A stretch of DNA of 64,000 bases from Desulfobulbus rhabdoformis. GTDB lineage: Bacteria; Desulfobacterota; Desulfobulbia; Desulfobulbales; Desulfobulbaceae. Location of the stretch: the NCBI RefSeq assembly GCF_016919065.1, contig NZ_JAFFQA010000006.1, positions 1 to 64,000 of the forward strand. The letters are read 5' to 3'. A model generated the notes under the pieces. It worked only from the letters and a program-made list of their open reading frames with translations, searched no databases and was not told the origin of the DNA. The position numbers were made by a program, and so were the translations under genes. This document shows, in pieces, positions 63,414 through 64,000 of this stretch (position 1 is its first letter; each line of letters starts with the position of its first letter).

Positions 63414-64000
63414 ATGAAAAAAGTAGCCGTATTAGTCTCCGTGGTGCTTTCCACGGTTTTACTGTTTACCTCACATTCGCAGGCTGCTGATGCCAAACTG
63501 GCGAATACTCAGGTCAAGGCTGGGAGCCCGATAACTGTCAGTGGTACCATACCCCCCGGAAAAGAACTGTATGTGACTGTGGCTTCGGAAAAGATGTTTG
63601 CGCCCAAAGATGCCCCCGGTCCTAAAGAGCAGTCTCGCCTGACCAATGGCAAAAACGGTAAAGATGCCTTTGGTGATACCGAGATACCTCCGAGTTATTA
63701 CGTGGTCACTACCGCTCCTGAAACTCTGGCGGCTCCCCAGGAGGTATGGAAAGGACAGACTAAAGGTATTTTCGCCTTTCCCCCGTTTAAATACCGCGTC
63801 ATGGTGAACAAAATTCTCCCCTGGGAGGAGATTAATCCCGCCTTAATCTCCATGTTGGGACCGGTCTCTACTGAAAATCAGTGGGAATTTGTAACCTTTA
63901 CCCATGAGAAAAAGTTTGGAGTCAACACTGTCTCAAAGGAACCTGGCAAAGGTGGTGGAAATGCGCGCATGATCATGTCGGATTACAACACCACCCCGGA
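63414..64000 (+). CDS. Exported protein of unknown function (truncated by window edge)
   Basis: The frame runs open from the ATG at 63414 to the right edge, giving about 195 residues. AAGGAGA lies 6 bp before the ATG. A clear signal peptide (MKKVAVLVSVVLSTVLLF, cleavage near SQA-ADA) sends it to the periplasm or outside. The following 40 residues (AGSPITVSGTIPPGKELYVTVA) look like a beta-sandwich repeat. No heme-binding CxxCH, lipid cysteine or catalytic motif is seen in this part. The rest of the gene is needed for identification. Confidence 0.8.
   Translation, partial: MKKVAVLVSVVLSTVLLFTSHSQAADAKLANTQVKAGSPITVSGTIPPGKELYVTVASEKMFAPKDAPGPKEQSRLTNGKNGKDAFGDTEIPPSYYVVTTAPETLAAPQEVWKGQTKGIFAFPPFKYRVMVNKILPWEEINPALISMLGPVSTENQWEFVTFTHEKKFGVNTVSKEPGKGGGNARMIMSDYNTTP

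Noticed and set aside
1..64000. CRISPR array
   Set aside because: No evenly spaced identical repeats with unique spacers were seen; the dispersed palindromic repeats are kilobases apart.

Overview
The window looks like a chromosome segment of an anaerobic, respiring deltaproteobacterium (Desulfobacterota, most like Desulfobulbales). This is inferred from gene content. The pointers are two NrfD membrane quinol modules with a Tat-exported four-cluster ferredoxin and a hexaheme c-type cytochrome, a PAS/sigma54 activator, citramalate synthase, an MglA/roadblock pair, an ImuB/DnaE2 mutasome and a DUF4911-type protein. No rRNA gene, convincing tRNA gene or CRISPR array was seen.

Region 1 (1-9200) is accessory DNA. 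It holds the tail of an ISKra4-like transposase, a small exported protein, a 729-aa protein ending in a PD-(D/E)XK nuclease domain, a zinc-ribbon protein and an AT-rich Mrr-nuclease/STAND-NTPase gene that looks like anti-phage defence. A LysE/RhtB exporter gene follows, cut in two by a 1653-bp IS4-family element with perfect 18-bp ends and a 10-bp target duplication.

Region 2 (9200-27600) is mostly housekeeping: a phosphodiesterase, cardiolipin synthase, the tight run argJ-CHAD-parA-sixA-avtA, the peptide ABC permeases yejB-yejE, a leftward operon of roadblock protein, MglA-type GTPase and an 833-aa acidic protein, and ftsH.

Region 3 (27600-37600) is the respiratory block. Two copies of the same layout (small membrane protein, NrfD, Cys-rich MerR regulator) flank a sigma54-dependent PAS regulator, the ferredoxin and the hexaheme cytochrome. 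Together these probably form a menaquinol-to-periplasm electron transfer complex with redox-responsive control.

Region 4 (37600-64000) carries imuB-dnaE2 and a PAS histidine kinase, the leftward set trmL-serC-radical SAM-rlmN, the rightward run lysC-cimA-comEA-like-miaA, then recJ, purB, a DUF4911 gene, miaB, a PHP phosphoesterase, an S4 RNA-binding protein, a PEP-synthase-like protein, a tyrosine-phosphatase/YkgJ fusion, a receiver-domain protein and a truncated exported protein at the right edge.

Across regions 2-4 an apparently uncharacterised palindromic repeat of about 90-190 bp recurs between genes. Its ends are similar inverted sequences starting with GGG. Four copies are flanked by exact 4-bp direct repeats, and one copy sits inside another, so it behaves like a non-autonomous transposon (MITE). 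Several copies lie directly after stop codons and may serve as terminators.
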